From Psychroserpens ponticola (GTDB lineage: Bacteria > Bacteroidota > Bacteroidia > Flavobacteriales > Flavobacteriaceae), in contig NZ_CP116221.1 of assembly GCF_023556315.2 (NCBI RefSeq), positions 2,057,001-2,121,000 of the forward strand: DNA of 64,000 nucleotides, given 5' to 3'. Position numbers and translations under genes: made by a program. This document shows positions 1 through 8,543 of the stretch, one piece after another; positions within the stretch are counted from its first letter, which is position 1; each line of letters opens with the position of its first letter. The notes beneath the pieces were generated by a model, which ran no database searches, was not told the DNA's origin, and worked only from the letters and a program-made list of their open reading frames with translations.

Positions 1-1
1 A

Positions 2-538
2 ACTATTAATAATATAGAAAGTTGGCCTAAACAAATCATAATTGAAGTATCCGAACTACCAAATGCAGAGTTAACCTATGACAATCAAATACTAAGTGCT
101 ACTTACAATGAAAATTTTAATTACGAATGGTATTATCAAAGTACTATAATTTCAGGTGAAACAAATAATTCTATTATGGTAGAAGAAACTACCGAATTTA
201 CAGATTATAGTGTGATAATTAATCATGAAGATTGTTCAATAGAATTAAGTGCTCAAGTACTATCAATTACAGATACTGACTTTCAAAACCCTTTAAGTCT
301 TAACATTTATCCAAACCCAACAAATAGTTTTATTTATATTAAAAACTCTAATATCAACGCATTTGATGTCAAGGAAATTAGGATATACAATACACTAGGT
401 AAAACTGTTTACAGAAGAAAAGTCAATTTGAGTTCAAAAATAGGTGCAATTGATCTCTCGCAATTGGAAATAGGCATATATTTTATAAATATTAAACATG
501 ATGAAACTTCAAAAACATTTAGAGTAATTAAAAAATAA
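2..538 (+). CDS. Partial secreted protein with T9SS type A sorting domain
   Basis: The reading frame is open from the left edge, so the N-terminus is outside the window. The last ~80 residues have the pattern of a type IX secretion system C-terminal sorting domain: an IYPNPT motif at the start, an IYNTLGKTVY segment, then DLSQLEIGIYFI and a basic end. Such domains direct export across the outer membrane and are removed or anchored at the surface. The visible upstream part is Ig-like in composition and gives no function. The gene is the cargo of the first, cut-off cassette; its stop lies about 40 bp before the first attC-like site. Confidence 0.8.
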   Translation, partial: TINNIESWPKQIIIEVSELPNAELTYDNQILSATYNENFNYEWYYQSTIISGETNNSIMVEETTEFTDYSVIINHEDCSIELSAQVLSITDTDFQNPLSLNIYPNPTNSFIYIKNSNINAFDVKEIRIYNTLGKTVYRRKVNLSSKIGAIDLSQLEIGIYFINIKHDETSKTFRVIKK

Positions 539-575
539 TGCTTTTTTAAAATTAATCTTCTTTAAGAATTACGTT

Positions 576-707
576 TGCCAACACCGTGTATAATTCATTG
601 CTAGTACTCGCCTACTTACGAAAGTCCTTGCGGACTTTCTATCTGTGATTTATTTGCTAACTTTAGTGCTTAAATACGCAACGAAATCATACACAAAACC
701 GTTACCA
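576..707 (+). repeat. attC-like site 1 (type D)
   Basis: Left AAC at 580-582, GTGTAT stem strand, apical hairpin GAAAGTCC/GGACTTTC, right ATACAC and GTT at 701-703. It closes the partial first cassette and opens the next with GTTACCAAC. Confidence 0.8.
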
Positions 708-734
708 ACAAGCTAAATTGACGACAGCGACAGA

Positions 735-1637
735 ATGAATAAGCTATTTTTAATATTATTTTTTATTGTTCAATTTCTAAATAGTCAAAACCTTGTACCA
801 AATGGTAGTTTTGAAAATTATTTTGAATGTCCTGAAATACAAGGAGACTTTAATGTTGATAATTGGTATAATGTTTTAAACCATTCTGGAACGGCTGACT
901 TTTTCCATACTTGCTCAACTGGGAGTTATTCTATTCCAACCAGTTTCTTTGGAACACAAATCCCAAGAGATGGCAATGCTTTCACAGGTTTTGCCTGTTT
1001 TAACAATCTATCATTTGAGTTAAGAGAATATCTGCAAGTTGAATTAGTGAGTCCCTTAATAGCTAATAGGTTTTATGAAATTTCATTTTATGTTTCATTA
1101 GCAGACAATCGTAGTTTCGCATTAAATCATATTGGTGCTCTATTAACAAATTTTGCTGTTGAAGGTGATAATACTCTGAATCATTTGTCAGTTGAACCTC
1201 AGATTTTGAGTAATGATATTATATCTGACAAAGAAAATTGGACGAAAGTTTCTGGTATTATTGAATCTGACGGAGGAGAGTCTTTTTTAACAATTGGAGT
1301 ATTTTCTTCTGATGAAGAAATATCTATAATGGAATTACCTGATGGTGAACCTTTATCGTATTATTTTTTAGATTCTGTATCAATTATTGAAACTGAAGAG
1401 AATAATTCTGAACAGAATTGTTTGACCATTTTAAATCCTGTGCAAGAATTTATTTATTTAAATAGCACAATTGATATTAATTCTTTAGATGCCATTCTTT
1501 ACGATATTTCTGGAAAACGAATAAAGAAAAAAATTGTCGAAAATGAAATCTATGTTGGAGATTTATCAGATGGAGTATACATAATGCATTATAAGTGTGG
1601 AACAAAAACTGATTATAAAAAAATTATTAAGATTTAA
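735..1637 (+). CDS. Secreted T9SS cargo protein, unknown function
   Basis: A 300-residue protein with an N-terminal signal peptide (MNKLFLILFFIVQFLNSQ) followed by LVPNGSFE, an opening common in flavobacterial secreted beta-sandwich proteins. The middle ~200 residues look like a jelly-roll of carbohydrate-binding type (alternating beta pattern, FYEISFYVSLAD), but no catalytic motif is visible. The last ~75 residues resemble a T9SS sorting domain (ILNPVQEFIYL, LYDISGKRIK, LSDGVYIMHY). The ATG lies 32 bp after the attC GTT, leaving little room for a promoter. Single gene of its cassette. Confidence 0.75.
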   Translation: MNKLFLILFFIVQFLNSQNLVPNGSFENYFECPEIQGDFNVDNWYNVLNHSGTADFFHTCSTGSYSIPTSFFGTQIPRDGNAFTGFACFNNLSFELREYLQVELVSPLIANRFYEISFYVSLADNRSFALNHIGALLTNFAVEGDNTLNHLSVEPQILSNDIISDKENWTKVSGIIESDGGESFLTIGVFSSDEEISIMELPDGEPLSYYFLDSVSIIETEENNSEQNCLTILNPVQEFIYLNSTIDINSLDAILYDISGKRIKKKIVENEIYVGDLSDGVYIMHYKCGTKTDYKKIIKI

Positions 1638-1659
1638 TCATTTTCATAACAAAGCCAGT

Positions 1660-1791
1660 TGGTAACAACGTGTATAATTAATTACTGCGGAATTTCCAAT
1701 CGGAAATTCACAATAATTAATTAACTTAGCTGCTAATCGGAAAATGACTTACGTCCTTTTCCGTAACTAATCATACACAAAACCGTTACCC
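1660..1791 (+). repeat. attC-like site 2 (type A)
   Basis: Type A sites have longer arms (TAATTAATTACTGCGG on the left, CCGTAACTAATCA on the right) and two internal hairpins. The closing end GTTGGTAAC is the exact reverse complement of the start of the same cassette, GTTACCAAC at 701-709. Confidence 0.85.
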
Positions 1792-1796
1792 AACAT

Positions 1797-2360
1797 TTGA
1801 AAAAAACAGAACTCGAAAATAAAATCCAAGATGCAACATCAAGTTTGATTGATATGGCAACTGATATTTGTTGGAATAAAATATCTAGAAATTGCGAGTT
1901 TATAATGTCGGAAATTGACGAAAGTATCGGAAAGAACTTTTTTGAAAGAGCTAAACTTCGGAAAAAGACTAATGAAAAGAAATCACCCAAATCATTAAAC
2001 GAAATTGTGGCGGATTTAACTAAAATATTTGAAAATCTTTATGACTTAAATTTACATATCTATAAATCGTTACCGAATAAAACCATAATAGAAATCAGAT
2101 ATTTTCTTAAAACTTCTCATACAGTGGAATTTTATCCGACAATCGTAAATAACGAGCCAATGCTTCATTGTAAAGTAGCTCGTCCTTTTTACATAACAGA
2201 ATTACCTAATTCAAACAAAACGGAACGGAAATTTGACGTTAATTGGGAATTAGGCGGAATTAGACACGAATGGAATAAATTTATTGGTAAATTAAAATAT
2301 AGAATTTGGAAAATAAAGTATGACCGAAAAATAAAATTGAGGAATAAAAACGTTGGGTAA
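1797..2360 (+). CDS. Hypothetical cassette protein
   Basis: A 187-residue, soluble, Lys-rich protein without a signal peptide; I do not recognise the family. TTG at 1797 is used as start, only 12 bases after the GTT of the site; the first in-frame ATG would lose about 18 residues, so the start is uncertain. The stop codon TAA is part of the closing GGGTAAC of the next site, so the gene fills the whole cassette. The C-terminal half (IEIRYFLKTSHTVEFYP, then PMLHCKVARPFYI) looks like a compact beta domain. Confidence 0.65.
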   Translation: MKKTELENKIQDATSSLIDMATDICWNKISRNCEFIMSEIDESIGKNFFERAKLRKKTNEKKSPKSLNEIVADLTKIFENLYDLNLHIYKSLPNKTIIEIRYFLKTSHTVEFYPTIVNNEPMLHCKVARPFYITELPNSNKTERKFDVNWELGGIRHEWNKFIGKLKYRIWKIKYDRKIKLRNKNVG

Positions 2361-2486
2361 CAACGTGTATAATCAATTGCTAGTTATAGCTTACTTACGA
2401 AAGTCCTCGCGGACTTTCTATCTGTGATTTATTTGCTAACTTTAGTGCTTAAACACGCAACGAAATCATACACAATCACGTTGTAC
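2355..2486 (+). repeat. attC-like site 3 (type D)
   Basis: AAC at 2359-2361 and GTT at 2480-2482. The closing end GTTGGGTAAC is the perfect reverse complement of the cassette start GTTACCCAAC at 1785-1794. The apical hairpin is GAAAGTCC/GGACTTTC. Confidence 0.85.
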
Positions 2487-2544
2487 TTCATTATCACTCA
2501 CTCGAGTTAAATAATTGTTCTACCTTTCAAGAAACAACTAACCA

Positions 2545-3321
2545 ATGATAAATTTTTTTAGAAAAATACGCTACGACCTTATGGAGAAAAAGAAAACTGG
2601 AAAGTATTTGAAATATGCTATTGGTGAAATCATACTTGTTGTTATAGGAATTTTAATTGCGTTATCAATTAATAATTGGAATGAGGGCAGAAAATCAGAA
2701 AACGATAAGCAAAAACTTATGCATGACTTGAAACAAGAATTTTCAACCAATAAAGAAGCTTTGGAGAATCACTTGATAGGATTAGAAAAAAATAATTCTC
2801 AGCTAAATAAAGTTATTAATTTTTCTGCAGGTGATTTAGAACTGACAACTGATAGTCTTAGGCTCTATTCTTCTACTCTGTATTATCCACACACGTTATC
2901 ATTATTGAACTCGGTTCAAGAAGGAGCTATTTCTTCCGGAAAATTTGAAATATTAAGTGACAGCTTAAAACATAAGCTAAATTTGTTAAAAGACTACTCA
3001 AAATCTAGAGAGGATATAGATAAAAAACTGAAAGAAATTTCCATGAATAATAATAGTGAGGTTACTAATTTAATTCTAAATCTATCAGCTTTTCCAGATG
3101 TTCCAGACCACTTTTATGTACAACAACCAACATCAATGCACCCAGATTTTATTAGAAGTGATGATGAATTTGTTCGTTTAATAAAATCTTCTAAAACATA
3201 TTCAAAATTATTTCAAATCTATTATTTCAACATTTCTGACCAAATATGGATTAAATATGGATTACTAAGACAAACTAATGAAACAATTAGTCTCATTGAA
3301 AAAGAATTGAATAAAAAATAA
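2545..3321 (+). CDS. DUF6090 family membrane protein
   Basis: A 258-residue protein starting with a conserved block (INFFRKIRYDL, then YAIGEIILVVIGILIALSINNWNE) that forms one transmembrane helix, followed by a long helical, probably periplasmic region. This is the DUF6090 layout, common in Flavobacteriia; its function is unknown. Three further cassettes and fragments in the window carry paralogues (18648, 22202, 34872) sharing the first ~45 residues and the leader before the ATG, while the rest diverges. Single gene of its cassette. Confidence 0.85.
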   Translation: MINFFRKIRYDLMEKKKTGKYLKYAIGEIILVVIGILIALSINNWNEGRKSENDKQKLMHDLKQEFSTNKEALENHLIGLEKNNSQLNKVINFSAGDLELTTDSLRLYSSTLYYPHTLSLLNSVQEGAISSGKFEILSDSLKHKLNLLKDYSKSREDIDKKLKEISMNNNSEVTNLILNLSAFPDVPDHFYVQQPTSMHPDFIRSDDEFVRLIKSSKTYSKLFQIYYFNISDQIWIKYGLLRQTNETISLIEKELNKK

Positions 3322-3326
3322 CGAAA

Positions 3327-3460
3327 GCACAACAACGTGTATAACCAATTGCTTGGTTTGTGTTTACTCGGAAAATCCTATCGGATTTCCCTAATGGTTC
3401 GGTTTATTTTGCTAACTTAGTCCTTGCCAACGCAACAAGCCATACACAAAACCGTTAACA
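3327..3460 (+). repeat. attC-like site 4 (type B)
   Basis: AAC at 3331-3333, GTT at 3454-3456. Cassette start GTTGTACTT against end AAAGCACAAC: nearly complementary. The apical hairpin is GGAAAATCC/GGATTTCC. Confidence 0.85.
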
Positions 3461-3925
3461 ACAATAGTGCAAAAATTCAACAGCACTACTCTATTTGAAC
3501 TATTGTTATTAATACAAAAATCTCAAATTTCTCATTTAAGATTTTCGCTTTATCCTTTTTTGGAGAACTAAACGCTTTTATGGTCTGGTTTTGTTTATTA
3601 AGTTATTGCAAAGAAATTCTCAAGAAAATTGATTACTTAAATGGCAAACAATTTATTTTTAGAATAATATGTTTTATCATTTAAAATTGTTTTTTCGCTT
3701 GTCAACCGAATTATCACTAGCGTTCTGTATCGTTCTTAAATCCAAAAAAGGTGTTCGTTAGTATTCCTGTGGTACAACCTAAATGCTATTATGGACTTTT
3801 CTCTTTTGCCAAATCAACGGTTTCTTGGGAGTATCAGCTAATGTTAGTTATAGCATTCTCTTTCGGTTGATGTGAAGTATATAGCTAGTTCTGTGATTTA
3901 CCAATGACTTGTGCTGCACTACAGT
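3461..3925 (+). other. Non-coding cassette NC1, copy 1
   Basis: About 465 bases between two attC-like sites with no credible ORF on either strand. Near-identical copies lie at 7269-7732, 14752-15215 and 21582-22045. It opens with an inverted repeat (CAATAGTGC ... GCACTACT ... ACTATTG, 3462-3505), then a second hairpin (AAAATCT/AGATTTT, 3517-3545) before a T-rich stretch, then ~380 bases without clear signals. Its ends, GTTAACAAC and GTTGCTAAC, are complementary apart from one base. It may encode a structured RNA; this is inference. Confidence 0.7.
3517..3556 (+). terminator. Terminator-like hairpin in NC1 copy 1
   Basis: AAAATCTcAAAT, a short loop, then ATTTaAGATTTT forms a stem followed by a T-rich tail ending near 3556. 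The feature is conserved in all four NC1 copies. The stem is AT-rich, so terminator activity is uncertain. Confidence 0.4.
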
Positions 3926-4058
3926 TGCTAACAACGTGTATAATTAATTACTGCGGAATTTCCCAAACGGAAATTCACAATAATTAATTAACTTAGCTGC
4001 TAATCGAAAAATGACTTACGTCCTTTTCCGTAACTAATCATACACAAAACCGTTGTGG
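3926..4058 (+). repeat. attC-like site 5 (type A)
   Basis: AAC at 3930-3932, GTT at 4052-4054. It closes NC1 copy 1; all four NC1 copies end in a type A site. Confidence 0.85.
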
Positions 4059-4070
4059 TTAATTTGAGAA

Positions 4071-4649
4071 ATGAACTATAGAAAAACAAATTTATACGAA
4101 ATACTAGAGCATCTTGAAAAAAGAAAAGCTATGTATTTAGGAAATGAATATACTTTTCATTCTCTGGACGCTTTTATAACAGGTTTCGGAATTGGTTGCG
4201 ACAGAAATCAACTCGAGACCGAACAGTTTAACAATTTTTCTGATTTCAACATCTGGATTCTTGGACATTTACCTGAACATTTTGGACAAAGTGGTGGATG
4301 GCATTGGCAAATATCAAACAGGAATCCAAATGATGACGAAAATGCTTTTAAAGAGTTCTTTAAATTTTTAGAAATATTTAAAACTGCGAAGAAAAAGAAA
4401 GAAAAAATTGAAGTTGATAAGTTTGAATTCGACAAATCGGAATTTAATACTAAAACAAAAGTTGAAATTAATAAAAGAGTAATTGTTGACTCAGTTTACA
4501 AAGTAGCTATGGAACACTCAAAAACCATTTGGATTGAAGGTTACAGCAAAAACAAACTGACTTATGAGCGTTGGTGTTTAACCGAAAAAGAGTTTGATAA
4601 AATCATAAGTGATTTTGGAGATATTAAAATAACGGAATTAAAAAACTAA
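4071..4649 (+). CDS. Hypothetical cassette protein
   Basis: A 192-residue soluble protein of unknown function. The N-terminus (LYEILEHLEKRKAMYLG, then HSLDAFITGFGIG) and the GGWHWQISNRNPNDDENAF stretch resemble a family of small bacterial proteins with a K/RxxMYLG start and an AFxxFF helix, sometimes seen near toxins or in accessory islands; I cannot assign a role. The start is 17 bases after the attC GTT and the stop precedes the closing AAC by 5 bases. Single gene of its cassette. Confidence 0.7.
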   Translation: MNYRKTNLYEILEHLEKRKAMYLGNEYTFHSLDAFITGFGIGCDRNQLETEQFNNFSDFNIWILGHLPEHFGQSGGWHWQISNRNPNDDENAFKEFFKFLEIFKTAKKKKEKIEVDKFEFDKSEFNTKTKVEINKRVIVDSVYKVAMEHSKTIWIEGYSKNKLTYERWCLTEKEFDKIISDFGDIKITELKN

Positions 4650-4782
4650 CCACAACAACGTGTATAATTAATTGCTTTGTCACTGCCGACTTACGAACAT
4701 TCCTGCGGAATATTCTATCTGTGATTTATTTGCTAAATTAGTTGCTTAACCACGCAACTAACCATACACAAAACCGTTGTGT
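4650..4782 (+). repeat. attC-like site 6 (type C)
   Basis: AAC at 4654-4656, GTT at 4776-4778. Cassette start GTTGTGGTTA and end TAACCACAAC are perfectly complementary over 10 bases. IS copy 1 begins 16 bases after this GTT. Confidence 0.85.
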
Positions 4783-4829
4783 ACAACATTTTGACCCGTC
4801 CTGAATAAAGGCTACATAATTTTAACATT

Positions 4830-5201
4830 ATGTACAAAAATGACAAAGTAATTAGACGTTACAGCGAACCTTTCAAATTAAAAATTTTAGCCGAACTTAC
4901 AACCGGAAAACACACAAAGAGCGAACTTTGTAAACTCTATTCTATTGCACCAACAACGGTCAATGTGTGGATTAAAAAGTACAATCGTAAAGACTTAATG
5001 AACACCAGAGTAAAAGTGGAAACAAAAGACGAAATATCAAGAATTAAAGCACTGCAAAAAGAAATCGGACAGCTTAAAAAACTACTGCTTAAAAAGGATC
5101 TGGATGCTATGGTTTTGGATTCTTACCTGGAAGTAGCTGCAGAAGATCTAGGCTACAAATCTGTTACTGAACTAAAAAAAAAGTTAAGTATAAAGCCCTA
5201 A
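4830..5201 (+). CDS. IS3-family transposase OrfA
   Basis: A 123-residue DNA-binding subunit. The first ~60 residues hold a helix-turn-helix (KLKILAELTTGKHTKSELCK, then IAPTTVNVWIKKY); residues 65-95 form a coiled coil (KDEISRIKALQKEIGQLKKLL). The frame runs through nine A residues at 5174-5182. A -1 slip there joins it to OrfB, giving the OrfAB transposase. Confidence 0.9.
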   Translation: MYKNDKVIRRYSEPFKLKILAELTTGKHTKSELCKLYSIAPTTVNVWIKKYNRKDLMNTRVKVETKDEISRIKALQKEIGQLKKLLLKKDLDAMVLDSYLEVAAEDLGYKSVTELKKKLSIKP

Positions 5202-5305
5202 TCATAGCTAAAGCCAACTCTAAGGGATTTGCTTCTCTAACTACTATAGCCCATTGTTTTGGACTTAAACGTGATGCGTATTACAAATACAAATCTAGGG
5301 CTGAT

Positions 5306-6076
5306 ATGCGTTTAAAACTGGAACAACAGATTATAAACATTGTTAGAAAAAGACGCAAATCCCTTCCTAGAGAAGGCGTGCGTAAGCTTACAAAATCTTT
5401 AGATGTAGATTTTACTAAAGCCAATATTAAAGTTGGTAGAGATACTTTATTTAATGTTCTTAGAAAATACGATATGCTGACCCTTAGAAAGAAAACCAGC
5501 GCAAGAACTACCGATTCTTATCATCGTTTTTATAAGTATAATAACATTATAAAAGACTTAGAAGTTACTAGAGCTAACCAAGTTTGGGTTAGTGACATAA
5601 CTTATATTAGAACCGTAAAAGGCTTTTGTTATTTGGCTTTAATAACCGATATGCATTCTCGTAAAATCGTAGGTTATGACCTTAGTGACAGCTTGGAGCT
5701 CAAAGGATGCGTAAGAGCACTTAACAAGGCCATTTATAAGGCCAAAAACACCTGTACTGAGCGCAGTCGAAGTATTAATGGGCTTATTCATCATTCAGAT
5801 AGAGGAATACAATATTGCAGTAATGTATACACACAAATATTAAAAAGAAAAAAGATAGATATTAGGATGACTGAAGAAAATCATTGTTACGAAAACGCAA
5901 TGGCAGAACGTGTAAATGGCATCTTAAAAGATGAATTCTATCTCGACCAAACCTTTGATAACGTGGCTCACGCAAAGAGAGCTGCAAAAAATGCGATTAA
6001 TTTATACAATGAAGTGAGATTACATTTATCTTTAGATTATAAAACACCAAATATGGTATATAAATTATCAGCTTAA
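5306..6076 (+). CDS. IS3-family transposase OrfB (DDE integrase core)
   Basis: Retroviral-integrase-like catalytic domain. Visible blocks are NQVWVSDITYIRTVKGFCYL (first Asp), HHSDRGIQYCS (second Asp) and YENAMAERVNGILKDEFYL (Glu). The open frame extends upstream of this ATG to the A9 slip, so the natural product is probably the OrfAB fusion. An in-frame 24-base insertion at 5750-5773 adds CTERSRS between the first and second Asp; IS copy 3 lacks it. Confidence 0.9.
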   Translation: MRLKLEQQIINIVRKRRKSLPREGVRKLTKSLDVDFTKANIKVGRDTLFNVLRKYDMLTLRKKTSARTTDSYHRFYKYNNIIKDLEVTRANQVWVSDITYIRTVKGFCYLALITDMHSRKIVGYDLSDSLELKGCVRALNKAIYKAKNTCTERSRSINGLIHHSDRGIQYCSNVYTQILKRKKIDIRMTEENHCYENAMAERVNGILKDEFYLDQTFDNVAHAKRAAKNAINLYNEVRLHLSLDYKTPNMVYKLSA

Positions 6077-6126
6077 TTCAATTTTAACCTGTAGCCATAT
6101 TTCAGGACTAGACATTTGTCCAAATA

Positions 6127-6759
6127 ATGAAAATTCGATTTTTAACGACATTATTTTTAGTTTTTATAAGTTGCAAAAATGTGACTGTAAAGGAAACTGA
6201 AAAAGTTGAAATTAAAATTGACTCAACGGAATTGAAAATTGAGAAAGCCGAAAAACAATCCGAAAATTTAAAACTAAATTCTTTTCTGGAAAACCCAATT
6301 GACTTACAAGAGTTTAAGACAAAGAAAAACAGAAATGTTACGACAAGTGTAAATAATGGATTAGAATATCAATATCATCCAAAAATTAAAGATTCCATTT
6401 TTTATGGTTATAATTTTATAACAAATAATATTGGAGCAAAAGGAGCTAACGAAATAGTTGTTTTTAAATACGGAGAAAACAAACACAAATACGAAGACGA
6501 AACTGAAATCTTAATTGAATTAAGGATTTTTAATAAAGATTCGGATTTAGGAAAGGCAAATCTTATCGGAATTTCAAAAACGAAATTGGAATCGGAATTT
6601 GGAACTGATTATTTGGCTTTGGGAAATCGAATAGTTTACTCGAATAAAAACAAAGTTTTGATTTTGGAACTTAATAATACTAAAGTCAAATCTTTCAATT
6701 ATATAAAGTTGAATACCGAGAATATCGACAGAGATTTAATAGAACAAATAATAGAATAA
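6127..6759 (+). CDS. Hypothetical lipoprotein
   Basis: A 210-residue protein with a short signal peptide and lipobox (FLVFISC), so probably a membrane-anchored lipoprotein; the rest is Lys/Glu-rich then beta-rich, family unknown. IS copy 1 separates it from the attC-like site that should open its cassette. No site follows: the next gene starts after ACGTTGTGAG, where an attC appears to have been lost. Confidence 0.7.
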   Translation: MKIRFLTTLFLVFISCKNVTVKETEKVEIKIDSTELKIEKAEKQSENLKLNSFLENPIDLQEFKTKKNRNVTTSVNNGLEYQYHPKIKDSIFYGYNFITNNIGAKGANEIVVFKYGENKHKYEDETEILIELRIFNKDSDLGKANLIGISKTKLESEFGTDYLALGNRIVYSNKNKVLILELNNTKVKSFNYIKLNTENIDRDLIEQIIE

Positions 6760-6766
6760 AAACGTT

Positions 6767-7126
6767 GTGAGTTGTTTAGAAAATTCAAAGGGAAATAAAA
6801 CTTTAAGTATCTTACTATTAATGATATTATTTTACTCTTGTGGAATTAAAAAAGAGAAAATATATGGAACTTATAAGACACATAAAAAAAATGTCAGACA
6901 ATTAACTTTGAATTTGAAATCTGACTATACTTATGACTTGTTACTTGAAGCAAGTATGACGTATGATTCTATTTATGGTAAATATTTGATTAAGGGAAAT
7001 GAAATTATTTTATTAATTAATAGAAAAGAAGATATTTTGCATAAGGTTTTTAGTGACTCTGTTAAAGTAAGTTTACTAAACCAAAGAAAATTGCAAATAT
7101 TAAAAGAAACCCTTAAAAAAGAATAA
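6767..7126 (+). CDS. Small hypothetical lipoprotein
   Basis: A 119-residue protein with a lipobox (ILLLMILFYSC). The GTG start lies right behind CGTT, the position of a cassette start; an internal start nearer the hydrophobic segment is also possible. The C-terminal domain (YGTYKTHKKNVRQLTLNLKS, then YDSIYGKYLIKGNEIIL) looks like a small lipocalin-type beta-barrel. No function can be assigned. Confidence 0.65.
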   Translation: MSCLENSKGNKTLSILLLMILFYSCGIKKEKIYGTYKTHKKNVRQLTLNLKSDYTYDLLLEASMTYDSIYGKYLIKGNEIILLINRKEDILHKVFSDSVKVSLLNQRKLQILKETLKKE

Positions 7127-7134
7127 AAAACGCT

Positions 7135-7268
7135 GTACAACAACGTGTATAACCAATTGCTTGGTTATCGCATACTCGGAAATTCCTAGCGGAATTTCCT
7201 ACTGGTTAGTTTCTTTTTGCTAACTTAGTCATAGCCAACGCAACTAGCCATACACAAAACCGTTAACA
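7135..7268 (+). repeat. attC-like site 7 (type B)
   Basis: AAC at 7139-7141, GTT at 7262-7264; apical hairpin GGAAATTCC/GGAATTTCC. It opens NC1 copy 2. Confidence 0.85.
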
Positions 7269-7732
7269 ACAATAGTGCAAAAATTCAACAGCACCACTCT
7301 ATTTGAACTATTGTTTTAAATACAAAAATCTCAAAATTTCTCATTTAAGATTTTCGTTTATCATTTTTTGGAGAACTAAACGCTTTTTGGTTTGTTTTTG
7401 TTTATTAAGTTATAGCTAGAAAACTCTCAAGATAATTTCTTACTTCAATGGTAAACAGTTTCTTTTTAAGATAATATGTTCGTTCATTTAAAATTGTTTT
7501 TTCGTAAGTCAGCCAAATTATCGCTAGCGTTCTGTATCGTTCTAAAATCCAAAAAAGGTGTTCGTTATTATTCCTGTGGTGCAACCTAAATGCTATTATG
7601 GACTTTTCTCTTTTTCCAAATCAACGGTTTCTTGGGAGTATCAGCTAATGTTAGTTATAGCATTCTCTTTCGGTTGCTGTGAAGTATATAGCTAGTTCTG
7701 TGATTCACCAATGACTTGTGCTGCTCTACAGT
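7269..7732 (+). other. Non-coding cassette NC1, copy 2
   Basis: Near-identical to the element at 3461-3925, with scattered substitutions and small indels. No ORF. The opening inverted repeat and the AAAATCT/AGATTTT hairpin are kept. Confidence 0.7.
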
Positions 7733-7864
7733 TGCTAACAACGTGTATAATTAATTACTGCGGAATTTCCAAACGGAAATTCACAATAATTAATTAACTT
7801 AGCTGCTAATCGGAAAATGACTTACGCCCTTTTCCGTAACTAATCATACACAAAATCGTTGTAA
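7733..7864 (+). repeat. attC-like site 8 (type A)
   Basis: AAC at 7737-7739, GTT at 7858-7860 (AAAATCGTT, a variant spacer). It closes NC1 copy 2. Confidence 0.85.
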
Positions 7865-7869
7865 AACAT

Positions 7870-8400
7870 TTGAAAATGACCAATTACTCATTAAATTTCA
7901 TTTCTAAACTTGAAAATCTCAACTCTCTGAATTTACCGAGTGAGCTAGTTGACGGAACAACTTTAGAGAAATTTGGACGTAAGATTAAATTAATATGGCG
8001 TTTATATAAATTGAAAGATGAAAAAGTTTGGGAAAGAATCCAAGAAGATGAGCAGAACGGAATTATTTACTCGGAAATAAATACTGAAAACCTAAAAAGA
8101 TTAACTGACTTCATAAATGTAGATTTTTTATCAAAATTATTGGAACAAGAAATTCATTTCAATTTAAAGAAGCTTGATATTGATTCAAAATACAATCTTA
8201 CTTTTTCTTTGGAATCTGATAAAAACGTAGTTGGTGTACGCGAAATGAAATGGTCGAATGTAAATGTCATTGCATTTGAATATTTAAATAATGAATGGAT
8301 TAATGATAGTGATAACTTTTGGAATTTAAAAAAATGGTCAGTAGTTGAAATTAAAGAAGGTTACTGCGAAATTAAAAACGTTGTACAACAACGTGTATAA
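7870..8400 (+). CDS. Hypothetical cassette protein ending inside attC
   Basis: A 176-residue soluble protein, family unknown. TTG at 7870 or ATG at 7876 can start it. The frame runs through the closing end of the cassette and stops at the TAA of GTGTATAA in the site, so the last residues VVQQRV are encoded by attC sequence. The gene thus fills its cassette from end to end. Composition is Asp/Asn/Trp-rich, for example WSNVNVIAFEYLNNEW. Confidence 0.65.
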   Translation: MKMTNYSLNFISKLENLNSLNLPSELVDGTTLEKFGRKIKLIWRLYKLKDEKVWERIQEDEQNGIIYSEINTENLKRLTDFINVDFLSKLLEQEIHFNLKKLDIDSKYNLTFSLESDKNVVGVREMKWSNVNVIAFEYLNNEWINDSDNFWNLKKWSVVEIKEGYCEIKNVVQQRV

Positions 8401-8516
8401 CCAATTGCTCTGTTTGTGCGTACTCGGAAATTCCTATCGGAATTTCCTATTGGTTCGGTTTCTTTTGTTAACTTAGTTCTCGCCAACGCAACAAGCCATA
8501 CACAAACACGTTGTAA
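8383..8516 (+). repeat. attC-like site 9 (type B)
   Basis: AAC at 8387-8389, GTT at 8510-8512. Cassette start GTTGTAAAACATTT pairs with end AAACGTTGTACAAC with two mismatches. The site carries the stop codon of the preceding gene. Confidence 0.85.
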
Positions 8517-8543
8517 CACATTAGAAGAAAATCTGCAAAACAT

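Larger units (their letters stand above)
4792..6114 (+). mobile_element. IS3-family insertion sequence, copy 1 (1323 bp)
   Basis: Ends are imperfect inverted repeats of about 25 bp: left TGACCCGTCCTGAATAAAGG, right read inward TGTCTAGTCCTGAAATATGG. It is flanked by a 3-bp duplication TTT (4789-4791 and 6115-6117). It has overlapping orfA/orfB with an A9 slippery run, as usual in the IS3 family. Copy 2 at 26535-27857 has the same length and identical transposase proteins, so movement was recent. It lies between an attC-like site and the start of a cassette gene. Confidence 0.9.
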
